From Pseudomonadota bacterium (GTDB lineage Bacteria; Pseudomonadota; Gammaproteobacteria; Enterobacterales; Enterobacteriaceae), in NCBI GenBank assembly GCA_018261615.1, contig JAGTSE010000020.1, forward strand, positions 62,001-126,000: a stretch of DNA of 64,000 nucleotides, in the 5' to 3' direction. Both the position numbers and the translations under genes were made by a program. Below, piece by piece: positions 49,009 to 58,747 of this stretch (positions are counted from its first letter, which is position 1; every line of letters begins with the position of its first letter). The notes under the pieces are model-generated. The model was not told the DNA's origin, made no database searches, and was given only the letters and a program-made list of their open reading frames with translations.

Positions 49009-49785
49009 ATGCAAACAGACCAGTCATCACAGCGCGCTATTACGCGATTGTGTATCCAGTGTGGCCTTTTTTTATTGCAACATGGCGCAGAGAGCGCATT
49101 AGTGGAGGAGCTATCAACACGCCTGGGCATCGCGCTGGGTATGGACAGCGTTGAAAGTCTCATCTCCTCTAACGCCATTGTTCTGACAACCATCAAAGAC
49201 GGGCAATGCCTGACTTCAACGCGTAAAAACAACGATCGCGGAATCAATATGCACGTCGTAACGGAAATACAGCATATCGTGATCATGACCGAACATAAGC
49301 TGCTGGATGCCAGGGGCGTTGAAAAGCGGTTTGCCCAGGTTAAACCGCTGCGCTACCCACGCTGGCTGGTCACGCTTATGGTTGGCCTCTCCTGCGCCTG
49401 TTTCTGCAAACTCAATAACGGCGGCTGGGACGGCGCATTTATTACGTTTTGCGCCAGCAGCGTGGCGATGTACGTGCGGCTGCTACTGGCGAATCGCCAT
49501 ATGCATCCACAGATTAATTTCTGTGTTACCGCCTTTGTGGCCACGACCGTTTCTGGCTTGATGCTGACACTTCCTGCCTTTATTCATTCATCAACCGTCG
49601 CCATGGCCGCCAGCGTGCTGTTGCTGGTACCCGGTTTTCCGCTGATAAACGCAGTTGCAGATATGTTCAAAGGCCATATAAACACCGGTCTTGCGCGCTG
49701 GGCTATCGCCAGCTTATTAACCCTTGCCACCTGTATCGGCGTGGTGATGGCAATGACACTGTGGGGGCTACGCGGATGGATGTGA
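49009..49785 (+). CDS. yjjP: Succinate exporter subunit YjjP
   Basis: 258 residues; N-terminal soluble ThrE-like domain (residues 1-120, [20 protein letters not shown]) followed by about four membrane helices with [17 protein letters not shown]. In E. coli YjjP and YjjB together export succinate. The frame is open 33 codons upstream, but MQTD is the conserved start. It overlaps yjjB by ten bases. Confidence 0.94.
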   Translation: MQTDQSSQRAITRLCIQCGLFLLQHGAESALVEELSTRLGIALGMDSVESLISSNAIVLTTIKDGQCLTSTRKNNDRGINMHVVTEIQHIVIMTEHKLLDARGVEKRFAQVKPLRYPRWLVTLMVGLSCACFCKLNNGGWDGAFITFCASSVAMYVRLLLANRHMHPQINFCVTAFVATTVSGLMLTLPAFIHSSTVAMAASVLLLVPGFPLINAVADMFKGHINTGLARWAIASLLTLATCIGVVMAMTLWGLRGWM

Positions 49786-50249
49786 TCGCCTTTGTTCTGG
49801 CACTTTTACAAGATATGTTGCTGGCCGCAATCCCCGCAGTCGGGTTTGCCATGGTTTTCAACGTTCCACATCGCGCCCTGCCCTGGTGCGCGCTTCTTGG
49901 CGCAGTAGGCCACGGTTCCCGCTTTGCGCTGATGTACTGGGGTTTTAATATCGAATGGTCAACCTTTGTTGCCGCCATGCTGGTGGGATCAATAGGCATT
50001 CGCTGGTCGCGTTGGTATCTGGCGCATCCTAAAGTGTTTACTGTGGCGGCAGTAATTCCAATGTTTCCGGGCATCTCGGCCTACACAGCGATGGTTTCCG
50101 CTGTGAAAATTGGCCACTTTGGCTACAGCGAAGAGTTAATGATCCTGTTACTGACGAATTTCCTGAAAGCCTCATCGATCGTTGGCGCGCTTTCTATTGG
50201 CCTGTCGATTCCCGGGCTGTGGATATACCGCAAACGCCCGCGCGTTTGA
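49776..50249 (+). CDS. yjjB: Succinate exporter subunit YjjB
   Basis: 157 residues, same length as E. coli YjjB, with about four to five membrane helices and the conserved [20 protein letters not shown]. It is the partner of YjjP (ThrE family split in two). An ATG 15 bases earlier is possible, but the chosen start matches E. coli. In E. coli dnaT follows; here ohrR-ohr intervene. Confidence 0.93.
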   Translation: MDVIAFVLALLQDMLLAAIPAVGFAMVFNVPHRALPWCALLGAVGHGSRFALMYWGFNIEWSTFVAAMLVGSIGIRWSRWYLAHPKVFTVAAVIPMFPGISAYTAMVSAVKIGHFGYSEELMILLLTNFLKASSIVGALSIGLSIPGLWIYRKRPRV

Positions 50250-50320
50250 GATTTGTTTTCTGGCGAGGCCAGCAAAAAAATACCTTGCAATTAAATCGTG
50301 CGCTATCTATATTAAAAAAC

Positions 50321-50770
50321 ATGAAAACGACACCGACCAAAAATGCACAGCTCGCCTTAGATAACCAGTTTTGTTTTGCGCTCTACTCAACAAACCTGGC
50401 GCTGCATAAGCTCTACCGGCAGCTTCTGGCTCCGCTGAATCTTACCTATCCACAGTATCTGGTAATGCTGGTGCTGTGGGAACAGGACGACATCACCGTG
50501 TCAGAGATTGGTGAGCGCCTGTTTCTGGATTCAGCAACGCTAACGCCGCTGCTTAAACGGCTGGAAAGCGCAGGGCTGATCCGTCGTCAGCGTTCACGCC
50601 AGGATGAGCGGCAAGTGGTGATTACGTTAAGCGAAAGCGGGCGCGCGTTGCAGCAGCAAGCGACGTCCATTCCGCAAGCGATAGGCTGTGCTATGGCCTG
50701 CGATAACGCGACGCTGCACGATATCAAGCAGCAACTGGAACAGTTTCGCCAGAACTTTCAACGGGCATGA
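50321..50770 (+). CDS. ohrR: Organic hydroperoxide resistance regulator OhrR (MarR family)
   Basis: 149 residues. The reactive cysteine Cys18 is in [19 protein letters not shown], the OhrR signature. The winged helix is [20 protein letters not shown] followed by the wing DERQVVITL. It represses ohr until the cysteine is oxidised by organic peroxide. The open frame extends 34 codons upstream with no ribosome site. It lies directly upstream of ohr, with a hairpin and palindromes between. Confidence 0.92.
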   Translation: MKTTPTKNAQLALDNQFCFALYSTNLALHKLYRQLLAPLNLTYPQYLVMLVLWEQDDITVSEIGERLFLDSATLTPLLKRLESAGLIRRQRSRQDERQVVITLSESGRALQQQATSIPQAIGCAMACDNATLHDIKQQLEQFRQNFQRA

Positions 50771-50790
50771 ACTCCCTTTTGCAGGGAGTT
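50770..50790 (+). other. ohrR-ohr intercistronic hairpin
   Basis: AACTCCC and GGGAGTT form a 7-bp stem with a 7-nt loop immediately at the ohrR stop. No T-run follows. It may separate ohrR and ohr transcripts. Confidence 0.6.
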
Positions 50791-50803
50791 TACCTCAACA
50801 AAC

Positions 50804-50824
50804 AAATAGCACACTATTTTATAG
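50804..50824. promoter_or_regulatory. Overlapping palindromes before ohr, putative OhrR operator
   Basis: AAATAGCACACTATTT (50804-50819) and CTATTTTATAG (50814-50824) overlap, 30 bp before the ohr start. OhrR binds inverted repeats at its target promoters, so this is a reasonable operator candidate. Confidence 0.55.
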
Positions 50825-50853
50825 TAAACACTCAAATAATTAAGGAACCTGCC

Positions 50854-51282
50854 ATGTCATTAGAAAAAGTCGTTTACACCGCTAAAGCTAAAGCAACCGG
50901 AGGCCGTGACGGCCGCGCAACCTCTTCAGACGGCGTCCTGGATGTCAAACTGGGCGTGCCAAAAGAGATGGGCGGCGCAGGCGGCGAAGTGACCAACCCG
51001 GAACAACTATTCGCTGCGGGCTACTCCGCCTGCTTCCTGGGCGCCATGAAGTTCGTTGCTGGTCGCGACAAAATCGCCATACCGAAAGAGGCGTTTATCG
51101 AAGGTGAAGTCGGCATTGGTCCGCTGCCTACCGGTTTCGGTATCGAAGCGAAACTGAATATCCATCTGCCAGGTATGGACGCAGCCGAAGCGAAAAAACT
51201 GGTCGATGCCGCGCATATTGTTTGCCCTTATTCCAATGCCACCCGTGGCAACATCGACGTTACGCTGAACATTATTGCCTAA
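50854..51282 (+). CDS. ohr: Organic hydroperoxide reductase Ohr
   Basis: 142 residues from [20 protein letters not shown]. It reduces organic peroxides using two catalytic cysteines, in [10 protein letters not shown] near residue 61 and [13 protein letters not shown] near 125; lipoylated proteins are its usual electron donor. The start has AAGGAAC upstream. The lipoyl dependence is notable because lplA is disrupted in this window. Confidence 0.95.
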   Translation: MSLEKVVYTAKAKATGGRDGRATSSDGVLDVKLGVPKEMGGAGGEVTNPEQLFAAGYSACFLGAMKFVAGRDKIAIPKEAFIEGEVGIGPLPTGFGIEAKLNIHLPGMDAAEAKKLVDAAHIVCPYSNATRGNIDVTLNIIA

Positions 51283-51318
51283 CGCGCAAGCCGACACTTT
51301 GGAAAAATCAACAGCCGC

Positions 51319-51341
51319 AGCCGGGGAAACCCGGCTTTTTT
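51319..51341 (+). terminator. ohr terminator
   Basis: AGCCGGG and CCCGGCT with a GAAA loop, followed by six Ts. Confidence 0.88.
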
Positions 51342-51447
51342 CATGCTGTACTGCCCTTTCCGCTCACTGTGTTACTATATGTCATTATGCCTGTGCGAAA
51401 AAAACACAGAGCGCCTTATCCGTAGTAATCCTGTTTGAGAACGCGTT

Positions 51448-51987
51448 ATGTCTTCCAGAATCCTGACATCGAATGTCATCGGCATTGATGAATTTGTGCG
51501 CGATCACGCCAGTGTCCTGGCCCGCACGGAAGGCGGCGCTGTCGCTGTTTTTGCCAATAACAGCCCCGCGTTTTATGCCATCACACAACAGCGCCTTGAG
51601 CAATTACTTGCGCTTGAAGCCCGCCTTGCGCGGCCAGCCAGCGACATTGCCCTCGATGCGCAATTTTATGAAGAACCTGCTGCCGCGCCGGTGAATGTGC
51701 CGATGGGCAAATTCGTCATGTACGCCGGCTGGCAGCCGGATGCAGATTTCCAGCGTCTGGCTGCGTTGTGGGGTATTGCGTTAACGCAGCCCGTTACGCC
51801 GGAAGAGCTGGCCTCGTTTGTTGCTTACTGGCAGGCCGAAGGCAAAGTATTCCACCATGTGCAGTGGCAGCAAAAGCTGGCACGCAGCGTGCAAATCGGT
51901 CGTGCCAGCCAGAATGGCACGGCGAAACGCGATATCAATGCCCTGTCAGAACCGGACAATCAAATCCCACCAGGCTTTAGAGGATAA
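51448..51987 (+). CDS. dnaT: Primosomal protein DnaT
   Basis: 179 residues from [20 protein letters not shown]. DnaT acts in the PriA-PriB-DnaT restart complex that loads DnaB at stalled forks. The C-terminal half has the conserved [20 protein letters not shown] and ssDNA-binding region. It is followed after two bases by dnaC. Confidence 0.97.
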   Translation: MSSRILTSNVIGIDEFVRDHASVLARTEGGAVAVFANNSPAFYAITQQRLEQLLALEARLARPASDIALDAQFYEEPAAAPVNVPMGKFVMYAGWQPDADFQRLAALWGIALTQPVTPEELASFVAYWQAEGKVFHHVQWQQKLARSVQIGRASQNGTAKRDINALSEPDNQIPPGFRG

Positions 51988-51989
51988 CG

Positions 51990-52727
51990 ATGAAAAACGT
52001 CGGCGAATTGATGAAGCGACTGCAAAAGATGATGCCCGCCAACACCGAGCCCGCTTTTAAAACGAGCGAGGAGCTAATGGCCTGGCAGAAAGAACAGGGT
52101 GCAATCCGTTCGGCGGCGCTGGAGCGAGAAAACCGCGCAATGAAAATGCAGCGCACCTTTAATCGCTCCGGCATTCGTCCGTTGCACCAGAACTGCTCTT
52201 TTGAAAATTACCGGGTCGAAACGGAGGGCCAAATGCGCGCCCTCAGCCAGGCACGTCAATATGTCGAAGAGTTTGAAGGCAATATCGCCAGTTTTATCTT
52301 TTCCGGCAAACCTGGCACCGGCAAGAATCACCTCGCCGCGGCCATCTGCAATGAACTGTTGCTGCGCGGCAAATCGGTACTGATCATTACCGTTGCCGAC
52401 ATTATGTCTGCAATGAAGGAGACGTTCGGCAACCGCGAAAGCAGTGAAGAACAGTTGCTGAACGATTTAAGCAGCGTCGATCTACTGGTGATTGACGAAA
52501 TCGGCATGCAAACAGAATCTCGCTACGAAAAAGTCATTATCAATCAGATTGTCGACAGGCGTTCTTCATCCAAACGCCCGACCGGCATGCTCACTAACAG
52601 TAATCTGGAAGAGATGAATAAGCTGCTGGGCGAACGCGTAATGGACAGGATGCGCCTTGGCAACAGTCTGTGGGTGATCTTCAACTGGGAGAGCTACCGT
52701 AGCCGCGTCACCGGTAAAGAATATTGA
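51990..52727 (+). CDS. dnaC: Helicase loader DnaC
   Basis: 245 residues, the E. coli length. It is an AAA+ ATPase that loads DnaB at oriC and forks. Walker A is FSGKPGTGKNHLAAAICNEL near residue 100; Walker B is VDLLVIDEIGMQTES near 165. The N-terminal DnaB-binding helix is MKNVGELMKRLQKMMP. It overlaps nothing downstream; yjjA follows after 74 bp. Confidence 0.98.
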   Translation: MKNVGELMKRLQKMMPANTEPAFKTSEELMAWQKEQGAIRSAALERENRAMKMQRTFNRSGIRPLHQNCSFENYRVETEGQMRALSQARQYVEEFEGNIASFIFSGKPGTGKNHLAAAICNELLLRGKSVLIITVADIMSAMKETFGNRESSEEQLLNDLSSVDLLVIDEIGMQTESRYEKVIINQIVDRRSSSKRPTGMLTNSNLEEMNKLLGERVMDRMRLGNSLWVIFNWESYRSRVTGKEY

Positions 52728-52801
52728 GAATTTTTACCTCTGTGGCGGATCTGCGCAGGAGTATAATCAGCGCTTTAATGAAACATCGGAATATGCACGA
52801 T

Positions 52802-53302
52802 ATGAAATTCGCCAAACGCCTGCTCTGCGCTGCTGCCATCAGCAGCGCCCTGCTAACCAGCGTTGCCAACGCCGCTTCCTGGCAGGATACGCTCTCCAGC
52901 GCCGCCAACCAGCTCAGCCAGTACAACCAGAGCAGCACCGCCTCGCAGCAGGGTGGGTTATCTCTCTCCTCCCTGACCGGCCTGCTTAACGGCGGTAATC
53001 AGGCGCTCAGTTCAAATACCATGAACAATGCGGCAGGCGTAATGACCTGGTGCGCCAAAAACAAGCTCTCTTCGCTCACCAATACCGAGAATGTGAAAAA
53101 CCAGGTGCTGGATAAACTGGGGCTCGGCGCCAGCCAGCAGAAACAGGACACCAACTATCTGACTGGTCTTCAGGGTATGCTGAACACCAAAAACGGCGAG
53201 CAGTTGAACCTGAGCAATATCGGCAGCACGCCGCTGGCAGAGAAAGTGAAATCAAAAGCCTGCGATATCGTTCTGAAACAGGGCGTCAACTTCCTCTCCT
53301 GA
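52802..53302 (+). CDS. yjjA: Exported DUF2501 protein YjjA
   Basis: 166 residues with signal peptide MKFAKRLLCAAAISSALLTS and cleavage near VANA-ASW. The mature protein has SLSSLTGLLNGGNQALSSNT and a conserved pair of cysteines (MTWCAKNK and SKACDIVL). Function unknown. ATGs at 52778 and 52793 are also in frame; 52802 gives the best signal peptide. It follows dnaC as in E. coli. Confidence 0.88.
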   Translation: MKFAKRLLCAAAISSALLTSVANAASWQDTLSSAANQLSQYNQSSTASQQGGLSLSSLTGLLNGGNQALSSNTMNNAAGVMTWCAKNKLSSLTNTENVKNQVLDKLGLGASQQKQDTNYLTGLQGMLNTKNGEQLNLSNIGSTPLAEKVKSKACDIVLKQGVNFLS

Positions 53303-53541
53303 TCTTCCGCCGCGTTGAGCGCTTTTTCGGCCTGAACGCGGCATTTCCTCTCTCTTTCTCTGTCGTCCCGCCCGTTAACAGACATGATCAACAACGAGAT
53401 TGTCTTTTTCTAAACCATTTCTTAATCTTCAGAATAAGGTGACAATACAATTGCAGAAGTGTGACATCACCATTAAATTAGCTTTCCTGTTACAAAAAAT
53501 TATTAATCAGCAATATGTCTGGTCTTGATAAGGAATGACGG

Positions 53542-55833
53542 TTGTCCGAGTTGCTCTCTATTGCTCTGTTTCTCGCCTCGGTCATGATTTACGCCTGTAA
53601 GGCGGGGCGAAATAGCTGGTGGTTTACTGCAACGCTGCTGGTATTGGGCCTGTTTATTGTTTTGAATATCACGCTGTACGCCAGTCATTACTTTACCGGC
53701 GACGGCATTAACGACGCAGTGTTGTACACCCTCACCAACAGTCTGACCGGTGCGGGCATCAGCAAATACATGTTACCCGGGGCGGGTCTGGTTCTCGCGC
53801 TGGTGGCTTTGTTCTGCGCGCTGGGCTGGGTACTGCGCCGCCGTCGCCATCTGCCCCATCATTTTGGCTATAGCCTGCTGGCACTGGCGCTGGCGCTGGG
53901 TTCGGTCGATGCCAGCCCGGCGTTCCGCCAAATCACCGAACTGGTGAAATCCCAGACGCGTGAGGGCGATCCCGACTTCTCCACCTTTTATAAAGTCCCG
54001 GCGAAGAAAATCCCGGAACCGAAACTCAATCTGGTCTACATCTACGGCGAAAGCCTGGAGCGTACCTACTTCAATGAAGAGGCATTTCCTGGACTCACGC
54101 CGGAATTGGGCGCGCTAAAGGCGCAGAGCCTCGACTTTAGCCATACGGAGCAACTCCCCGGTACGGATTACACCATCGCTGGTATGGTCGCCTCGCAGTG
54201 CGGCATTCCACTGTTCGCGCCTTTTGAAGGCAACGCTTCCGCTTCAGTGTCCAGTTTCTTCCCGCAGAATCTTTGCCTCGGCGATATTCTGAAAAATTCC
54301 GGCTATGAGAACCATTTTATCCAGGGAGCGAATCTGCGCTTTGCCGGGAAAGATGTGTTCCTGAAATCGCACGGTTTTGATTATCTCGTGGGCGCGGAAG
54401 AGCTTAAAAGCCAGGTAGCCGATCCCCACTACCGTAATGACTGGGGCTTCTACGACGATACGGTGCTGGATGCTGTCTGGAAACGCTACGAAGAGTTGTC
54501 GCGCGCGGGCAAACGCTTCTCACTGTTTGCGCTGACCGTCGATACACACCATCCGGATGGTTTTATCTCGCGCACCTGCGAGCGAAAAAGTTACAGCTAT
54601 GATGGCAAGCCGAACCAGTCATTCAGTGCCGTCACTTGTAGCCAGCAGCATATCGCCGCGTTGATCAATAAGATCAAAGCGTCGCCATGGTTTAAAGACA
54701 CAGTAATCGTGGTCTCTTCCGATCATCTGGCGATGAACAACACGGCGTGGAAATACCTCAATAAAGAAGATCGCAGCGATCTGTTCTTTGTGATACGCGG
54801 CGATGAACCCCAGGAGGATGTCTCCGGGATCAAACGCAGTACGCTGGATAACGGCGCAACCGTGCTCGATATCCTCGGCGGCGACAACTTCCTCGGCCTT
54901 GGTCGCAGCAGTATTTCCGGCCAGTCGCTCTCCGGGGTATTTCTTAATATGAAAGAGAAAGTGCTGGCGTGGAAACCGGACGTCATTCGCCTGTGGAACT
55001 TCCCGAAAACGATGAAAGCGTTCACGGTGGATAGCCAGAAACAGATGGTCGCCTTCTCCGGTAGCCAGTTCCGTTTACCGCTGCTGGTGCGCGTTTCCAG
55101 TGATCGGGTTGAACCGCTGCCAGAAAGCGAATACTCCGCGCCGCTGCGCTTCCAGCTTGCCGACTTTGCACCGCGCGATAACTTCGTGTGGATCGATCAG
55201 TGCTACAAAATGGCGCGCCTGTGGTCGCCAGACCTCGCACTCTCTACCGACTGGTGCGTCTCGCAGGGGCAGCTCGGCGGCGAACAGCAGGTGCAGCATA
55301 TTGATAAAGCATTGTGGAAAGGCAAAACCGCGTTTAAAGAGAGCGTGATCAGCGCCGATCGCTACCAGAATAATGTCGATACGCTGAAGATCCTCGATAA
55401 CAACATTCGCTACAAAGCCGATAGCTTTGTCTTTAACGTTCCCGGCGCGCCGGAAGAGGTGAAAGCATTCAATGGCATTTCCCGCCCGGAGAGCTGGGGG
55501 CGCTGGTCCAACGCACGATTGGGAAAAGAAGTATCGATTGAATATAACCAGCCGCTGCCGGAACATTTTGAACTGGTCATTACCGCCAAAGCGTATGGCC
55601 CGAACGCCAACCGCCCTATTCCGGTGCGTGTCGGCGATGAAGAGCAAACCCTGACGCTGGATAACACGCTCAGCACCACGACATTGCGCTTCAATAATCC
55701 GTCCCGCAGCAGCACACTGGTGATTGTCCCGCCGGACCCGCAATCCACCAACGAAGGGAATATCCTCGGCCACTCGCCGCGCCAGCTTGGAATCGGGCTG
55801 GCGGAAATAAAAGTGCTGAGTGGCAACGGTTAA
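53542..55833 (+). CDS. opgB: Phosphoglycerol transferase OpgB (MdoB)
   Basis: 763 residues from a TTG start after AAGGAATGA, matching the E. coli length and start. Three membrane segments lie in the first 110 residues. A large periplasmic sulfatase-fold domain follows, with [20 protein letters not shown] (nucleophile Thr region) and [14 protein letters not shown]. It transfers phosphoglycerol from phosphatidylglycerol to osmoregulated periplasmic glucans. Confidence 0.96.
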   Translation: MSELLSIALFLASVMIYACKAGRNSWWFTATLLVLGLFIVLNITLYASHYFTGDGINDAVLYTLTNSLTGAGISKYMLPGAGLVLALVALFCALGWVLRRRRHLPHHFGYSLLALALALGSVDASPAFRQITELVKSQTREGDPDFSTFYKVPAKKIPEPKLNLVYIYGESLERTYFNEEAFPGLTPELGALKAQSLDFSHTEQLPGTDYTIAGMVASQCGIPLFAPFEGNASASVSSFFPQNLCLGDILKNSGYENHFIQGANLRFAGKDVFLKSHGFDYLVGAEELKSQVADPHYRNDWGFYDDTVLDAVWKRYEELSRAGKRFSLFALTVDTHHPDGFISRTCERKSYSYDGKPNQSFSAVTCSQQHIAALINKIKASPWFKDTVIVVSSDHLAMNNTAWKYLNKEDRSDLFFVIRGDEPQEDVSGIKRSTLDNGATVLDILGGDNFLGLGRSSISGQSLSGVFLNMKEKVLAWKPDVIRLWNFPKTMKAFTVDSQKQMVAFSGSQFRLPLLVRVSSDRVEPLPESEYSAPLRFQLADFAPRDNFVWIDQCYKMARLWSPDLALSTDWCVSQGQLGGEQQVQHIDKALWKGKTAFKESVISADRYQNNVDTLKILDNNIRYKADSFVFNVPGAPEEVKAFNGISRPESWGRWSNARLGKEVSIEYNQPLPEHFELVITAKAYGPNANRPIPVRVGDEEQTLTLDNTLSTTTLRFNNPSRSSTLVIVPPDPQSTNEGNILGHSPRQLGIGLAEIKVLSGNG

Positions 55834-55850
55834 AAATCGAAGGCTGGCCG

Positions 55851-56663
55851 TTACAGGTCAGCCTTCATCTCATACTGGCTGAGCGCAAGTCTGCTGTAAC
55901 CTGCACGCTCGAACAACGGCGCAAACGCGCCGGGCACCACTACTGAGGTGCTCAAACCGGGAAAATGCTGATTCAACACCCGCAGAAGTTCACCGGCAAA
56001 TCCTCTGCGCCGGTACTCCGGCTCCACATAAATAAACCGTAGCTGCGGCGTCTCCATGTGCGTGGCAATCACCGCCAGCGCATGATTGCGGTACTCAAAC
56101 GCCCGCGCCGGTAATGATGCGACGGAGAGCGGATCGGTCAGCCAGGAGAGTGTAGCATTACTCTCGCAGACCGCTTTGCGCACCACGATCAGCGGATCAA
56201 TTTCCTGCAACGCGCTCTCTTCACCGTCCACCTCCTTCGCGCCCTGAAAACCATAAAGTGGCTGGACTGTGATAAAACCGAGTGAGTGATACAAAGCAAC
56301 TGCCGGATGATTATCCTGAATAACTTCCAGCCGTAGTAACCGCACGCCTTTATCGTGCAACGCGGTTATTAAGGGAGGGAGAAGACGTTTGCCCAACCCT
56401 TGCGCCCGATACTGCGGGCGAATGGCGAACGCTGCCAGCCGCGCTGATGCGCCACGCCGGGTGATCAGAGCCACCGCCGCAGGCTCCTCGCCATCCAGCC
56501 AGACGCAGGAGTCCACAAGGCTAAGCCCTTCGGCGATAAAACGCTGGGCAAATACCGCTGGCGGCAACGAAAACGGCACGCTGTAACCTTCAAAACATTG
56601 CCCAACCAGGGCGGCAAGTTGCGTGCAACTGTAGTGAATGGCAGGGATAGCGACGAAGTTCAT
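55851..56663 (-). CDS. Tandem GNAT acetyltransferase-like protein
   Basis: 270 residues with two GNAT-like halves. The first has RPQYRAQGLGKRLLPPLITAL and VALYHSLGF (acetyl-CoA loop QGLGKR). The second has EPEYRRRGFAGELLRVLNQH. It has no close named homologue that I recognise and the substrate is unknown. The start has GTGGAGAAG upstream; an upstream in-frame ATG is unsupported. It is convergent with opgB and downstream of tsr on the same strand. Confidence 0.82.
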   Translation of the reverse strand: MNFVAIPAIHYSCTQLAALVGQCFEGYSVPFSLPPAVFAQRFIAEGLSLVDSCVWLDGEEPAAVALITRRGASARLAAFAIRPQYRAQGLGKRLLPPLITALHDKGVRLLRLEVIQDNHPAVALYHSLGFITVQPLYGFQGAKEVDGEESALQEIDPLIVVRKAVCESNATLSWLTDPLSVASLPARAFEYRNHALAVIATHMETPQLRFIYVEPEYRRRGFAGELLRVLNQHFPGLSTSVVVPGAFAPLFERAGYSRLALSQYEMKADL

Positions 56664-56748
56664 AAGGCTTCTCCACGAAATGATGCTGTGAGCATAGCAC
56701 GGGGAAGCGGGGGAAAACGCGCCCTGCATGACAGAGCGCAAATAACCG

Positions 56749-58422
56749 TCAGAAAGTTTCCCAGTTGTCACTGGCATTGGTCGCCGCCGCGCTACGCGGT
56801 TGCGCGCTTACCGGAGCGGCCCTGGTAAAACTGGCTGGCGTTGCGCTGTTCAGCTTGCGCTGCTGCTGGCTAATGCGAAATACGGAAACCGCCTGCGTCA
56901 AACGACTGGCCTGCTCTTCCAGCGCCGCCGCCGCAGCAGCGGATTCTTCCACCAGCGAGGCGTTCTGCTGTGTCACCCGATCCATCTCGGAAACCGCCAG
57001 CCCCACCTGGTCGATACCGCGACTCTGCTCATCAGAAGCAGAAGCGATCTCCCCCATAATGTCGGTCACGCGGGTCACCGCACTCACGATTTCACCCATG
57101 GTTTCCCCGGCGCTCTCCACCAGTGTAGAACCCAGTTCAACGCGACCGACTGAGTCTTCAATCAGGCTTTTGATTTCATGAGCGGCCTGGGCGCTGCGCT
57201 GCGCCAGGTTGCGAACTTCGCCCGCCACCACTGCAAAGCCACGTCCCTGCTCTCCCGCACGCGCGGCTTCAACGGCGGCATTCAGCGCCAGGATATTAGT
57301 CTGGAAGGCAATACCGTCTATTACGCTGATGATGTCAGCAATTTTCTGCGAACTGGCGGCAATATCGCGCATCGTCTGCACAACATTATTCACCACTTTG
57401 CCGCCTTTCTGCGCGGTTTCGGAAGCGCTCAGTGCCAGGTGGCTCGCCTGACGGGCATTATCGGCGTTCTGTTTCACCGTTGCCGTGAGTTCTTCCATGC
57501 TGGCTGCCGTCTCTTCCAGCGAAGAGGCCTGCTGCTCGGTACGAGAGGAAAGGTCATTATTGCCCACCGAAATTTCACTGGCCCCGCTATAAATTGCATT
57601 GGCGCCATTGCGCACATCGCTGACGGTACGCACCAACTCACTCTGCATATGACGCAGGCTGTCAGCCAGCACCCCCATCTCATTGGAACCGTGGACATCA
57701 ATGCGCTGCACCAGATCACCGCCAGCAATATGACGAATGTTGTCGATCAGGTGGTTCAACGGCCCTATCAGCGCTTGTTTGATCCCGGCCCAGACGCCGA
57801 TGATAACCAGCAGCACCACGCTCAACACAGTAATAATGATCCAAATGGCTGAGCCGTAAGAGCTTTCGCTATCGCTGACCGCCATTTCATACAGATGATC
57901 GTTCTGCTGCAAATAGTTGAGGTATTGCTTCTCAAAACCGTCCTGATAGCTCTGGGTCGGTTGATCGAAGAAGGCATTAATTTTGCCTGCGCCCAACAGT
58001 TGGATCAGCTCCGCCAGCGCGTTGTGGTAGATATCGTAGTTACGTTTAATCTCTGCAGCAGCCTCCCCGCTCTGGCGCGGATCGCGCGGCAGCGCCTGGT
58101 AAGCATTCCAGCCTGCTTCTGCCTGTTTCAGCGAGGTGCTGGCAATCTGCATCAGGTCGGACACCGTTGCGCCGCTGCCAATATTGTTCTGATCCATCAT
58201 GTAGCGGATCCCGGCGCGGTTAAGGGTATTACGGGTTTGCAGCAGCGCAACCCAACTGGCGTTCAGCGTAGACTGTTGCTGGCGAATGGTTTGCAGGACG
58301 GTGAAGTTTTCTTTGTCGTGTTTCAGCGCGTTAAAGAACAAGCCGCCGGAAGTGAGTTGTAGAAGGCCAAATAATCCCAGTACCAGCAATAAACTGGTGA
58401 CAAGTTTGATGCGAGTTAACAT
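56749..58422 (-). CDS. tsr: Serine chemoreceptor Tsr-like methyl-accepting chemotaxis protein
   Basis: 557 residues. A first membrane segment ([17 protein letters not shown]) precedes a periplasmic four-helix ligand domain with [21 protein letters not shown] second membrane segment lies near 190-210, then HAMP and a signalling domain with the hairpin [20 protein letters not shown]. The C-terminal NWETF pentapeptide binds CheR/CheB. It senses serine in E. coli. A sigma-28 promoter lies upstream. Confidence 0.95.
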   Translation of the reverse strand: MLTRIKLVTSLLLVLGLFGLLQLTSGGLFFNALKHDKENFTVLQTIRQQQSTLNASWVALLQTRNTLNRAGIRYMMDQNNIGSGATVSDLMQIASTSLKQAEAGWNAYQALPRDPRQSGEAAAEIKRNYDIYHNALAELIQLLGAGKINAFFDQPTQSYQDGFEKQYLNYLQQNDHLYEMAVSDSESSYGSAIWIIITVLSVVLLVIIGVWAGIKQALIGPLNHLIDNIRHIAGGDLVQRIDVHGSNEMGVLADSLRHMQSELVRTVSDVRNGANAIYSGASEISVGNNDLSSRTEQQASSLEETAASMEELTATVKQNADNARQASHLALSASETAQKGGKVVNNVVQTMRDIAASSQKIADIISVIDGIAFQTNILALNAAVEAARAGEQGRGFAVVAGEVRNLAQRSAQAAHEIKSLIEDSVGRVELGSTLVESAGETMGEIVSAVTRVTDIMGEIASASDEQSRGIDQVGLAVSEMDRVTQQNASLVEESAAAAAALEEQASRLTQAVSVFRISQQQRKLNSATPASFTRAAPVSAQPRSAAATNASDNWETF

Positions 58423-58453
58423 GTTTTCTCTTTCCCTATAGACAGACGTTAGG

Positions 58454-58480
58454 TTTTCGGCCTGGATATAGAAAACTTTA
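58454..58480 (-). promoter_or_regulatory. Sigma-28 (FliA) promoter of tsr
   Basis: On the minus strand TAAA and GCCGAAAA are separated by exactly 15 bases, matching the flagellar sigma factor consensus TAAA-N15-GCCGATAA with one difference. It is 32 bp before the tsr start. Confidence 0.88.
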
Positions 58481-58544
58481 TAGTGCATCGTGCTATTTCA
58501 GTTCGTTTTTTACCGAATAAAAGACAATCACCTATTTCTTTCCA

Positions 58545-58560
58545 TGTGATCAAACTCACA
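58545..58560. promoter_or_regulatory. CRP box in the tsr-btsT intergenic region
   Basis: TGTGATCAAACTCACA is a perfect TGTGA-N6-TCACA. It lies about 188 bp before btsT and 123 bp from tsr, and could serve either. Confidence 0.85.
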
Positions 58561-58588
58561 TATTTTCCGGCACTTACGCGCCGCTGAA

Positions 58589-58637
58589 ACCGCTCACTGC
58601 CCCCCTTTACCGCTCAGCAATCGTTTCTGACCACTGA
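58589..58637 (+). promoter_or_regulatory. Triple direct repeat, putative BtsR sites
   Basis: ACCGCTCA (58589), ACCGCTCA (58609) and ACCACTGA (58630) are spaced 20 and 21 bp start to start. As I recall, BtsR (YehT) binds ACC[GA]CT[CT]A repeats 13 bp apart upstream of btsT; the last two fit except for one base in the third. Confidence 0.75.
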
Positions 58638-58747
58638 GTCAAATCATCACCGCTTTGCGCACGTAATTTGTCATGATCGCTGCCAGCATTCAGCCAAAAC
58701 AATACTTCCAGTCCAGTTCACTCATTCTGCAAAAAACCAGGTCTGAT

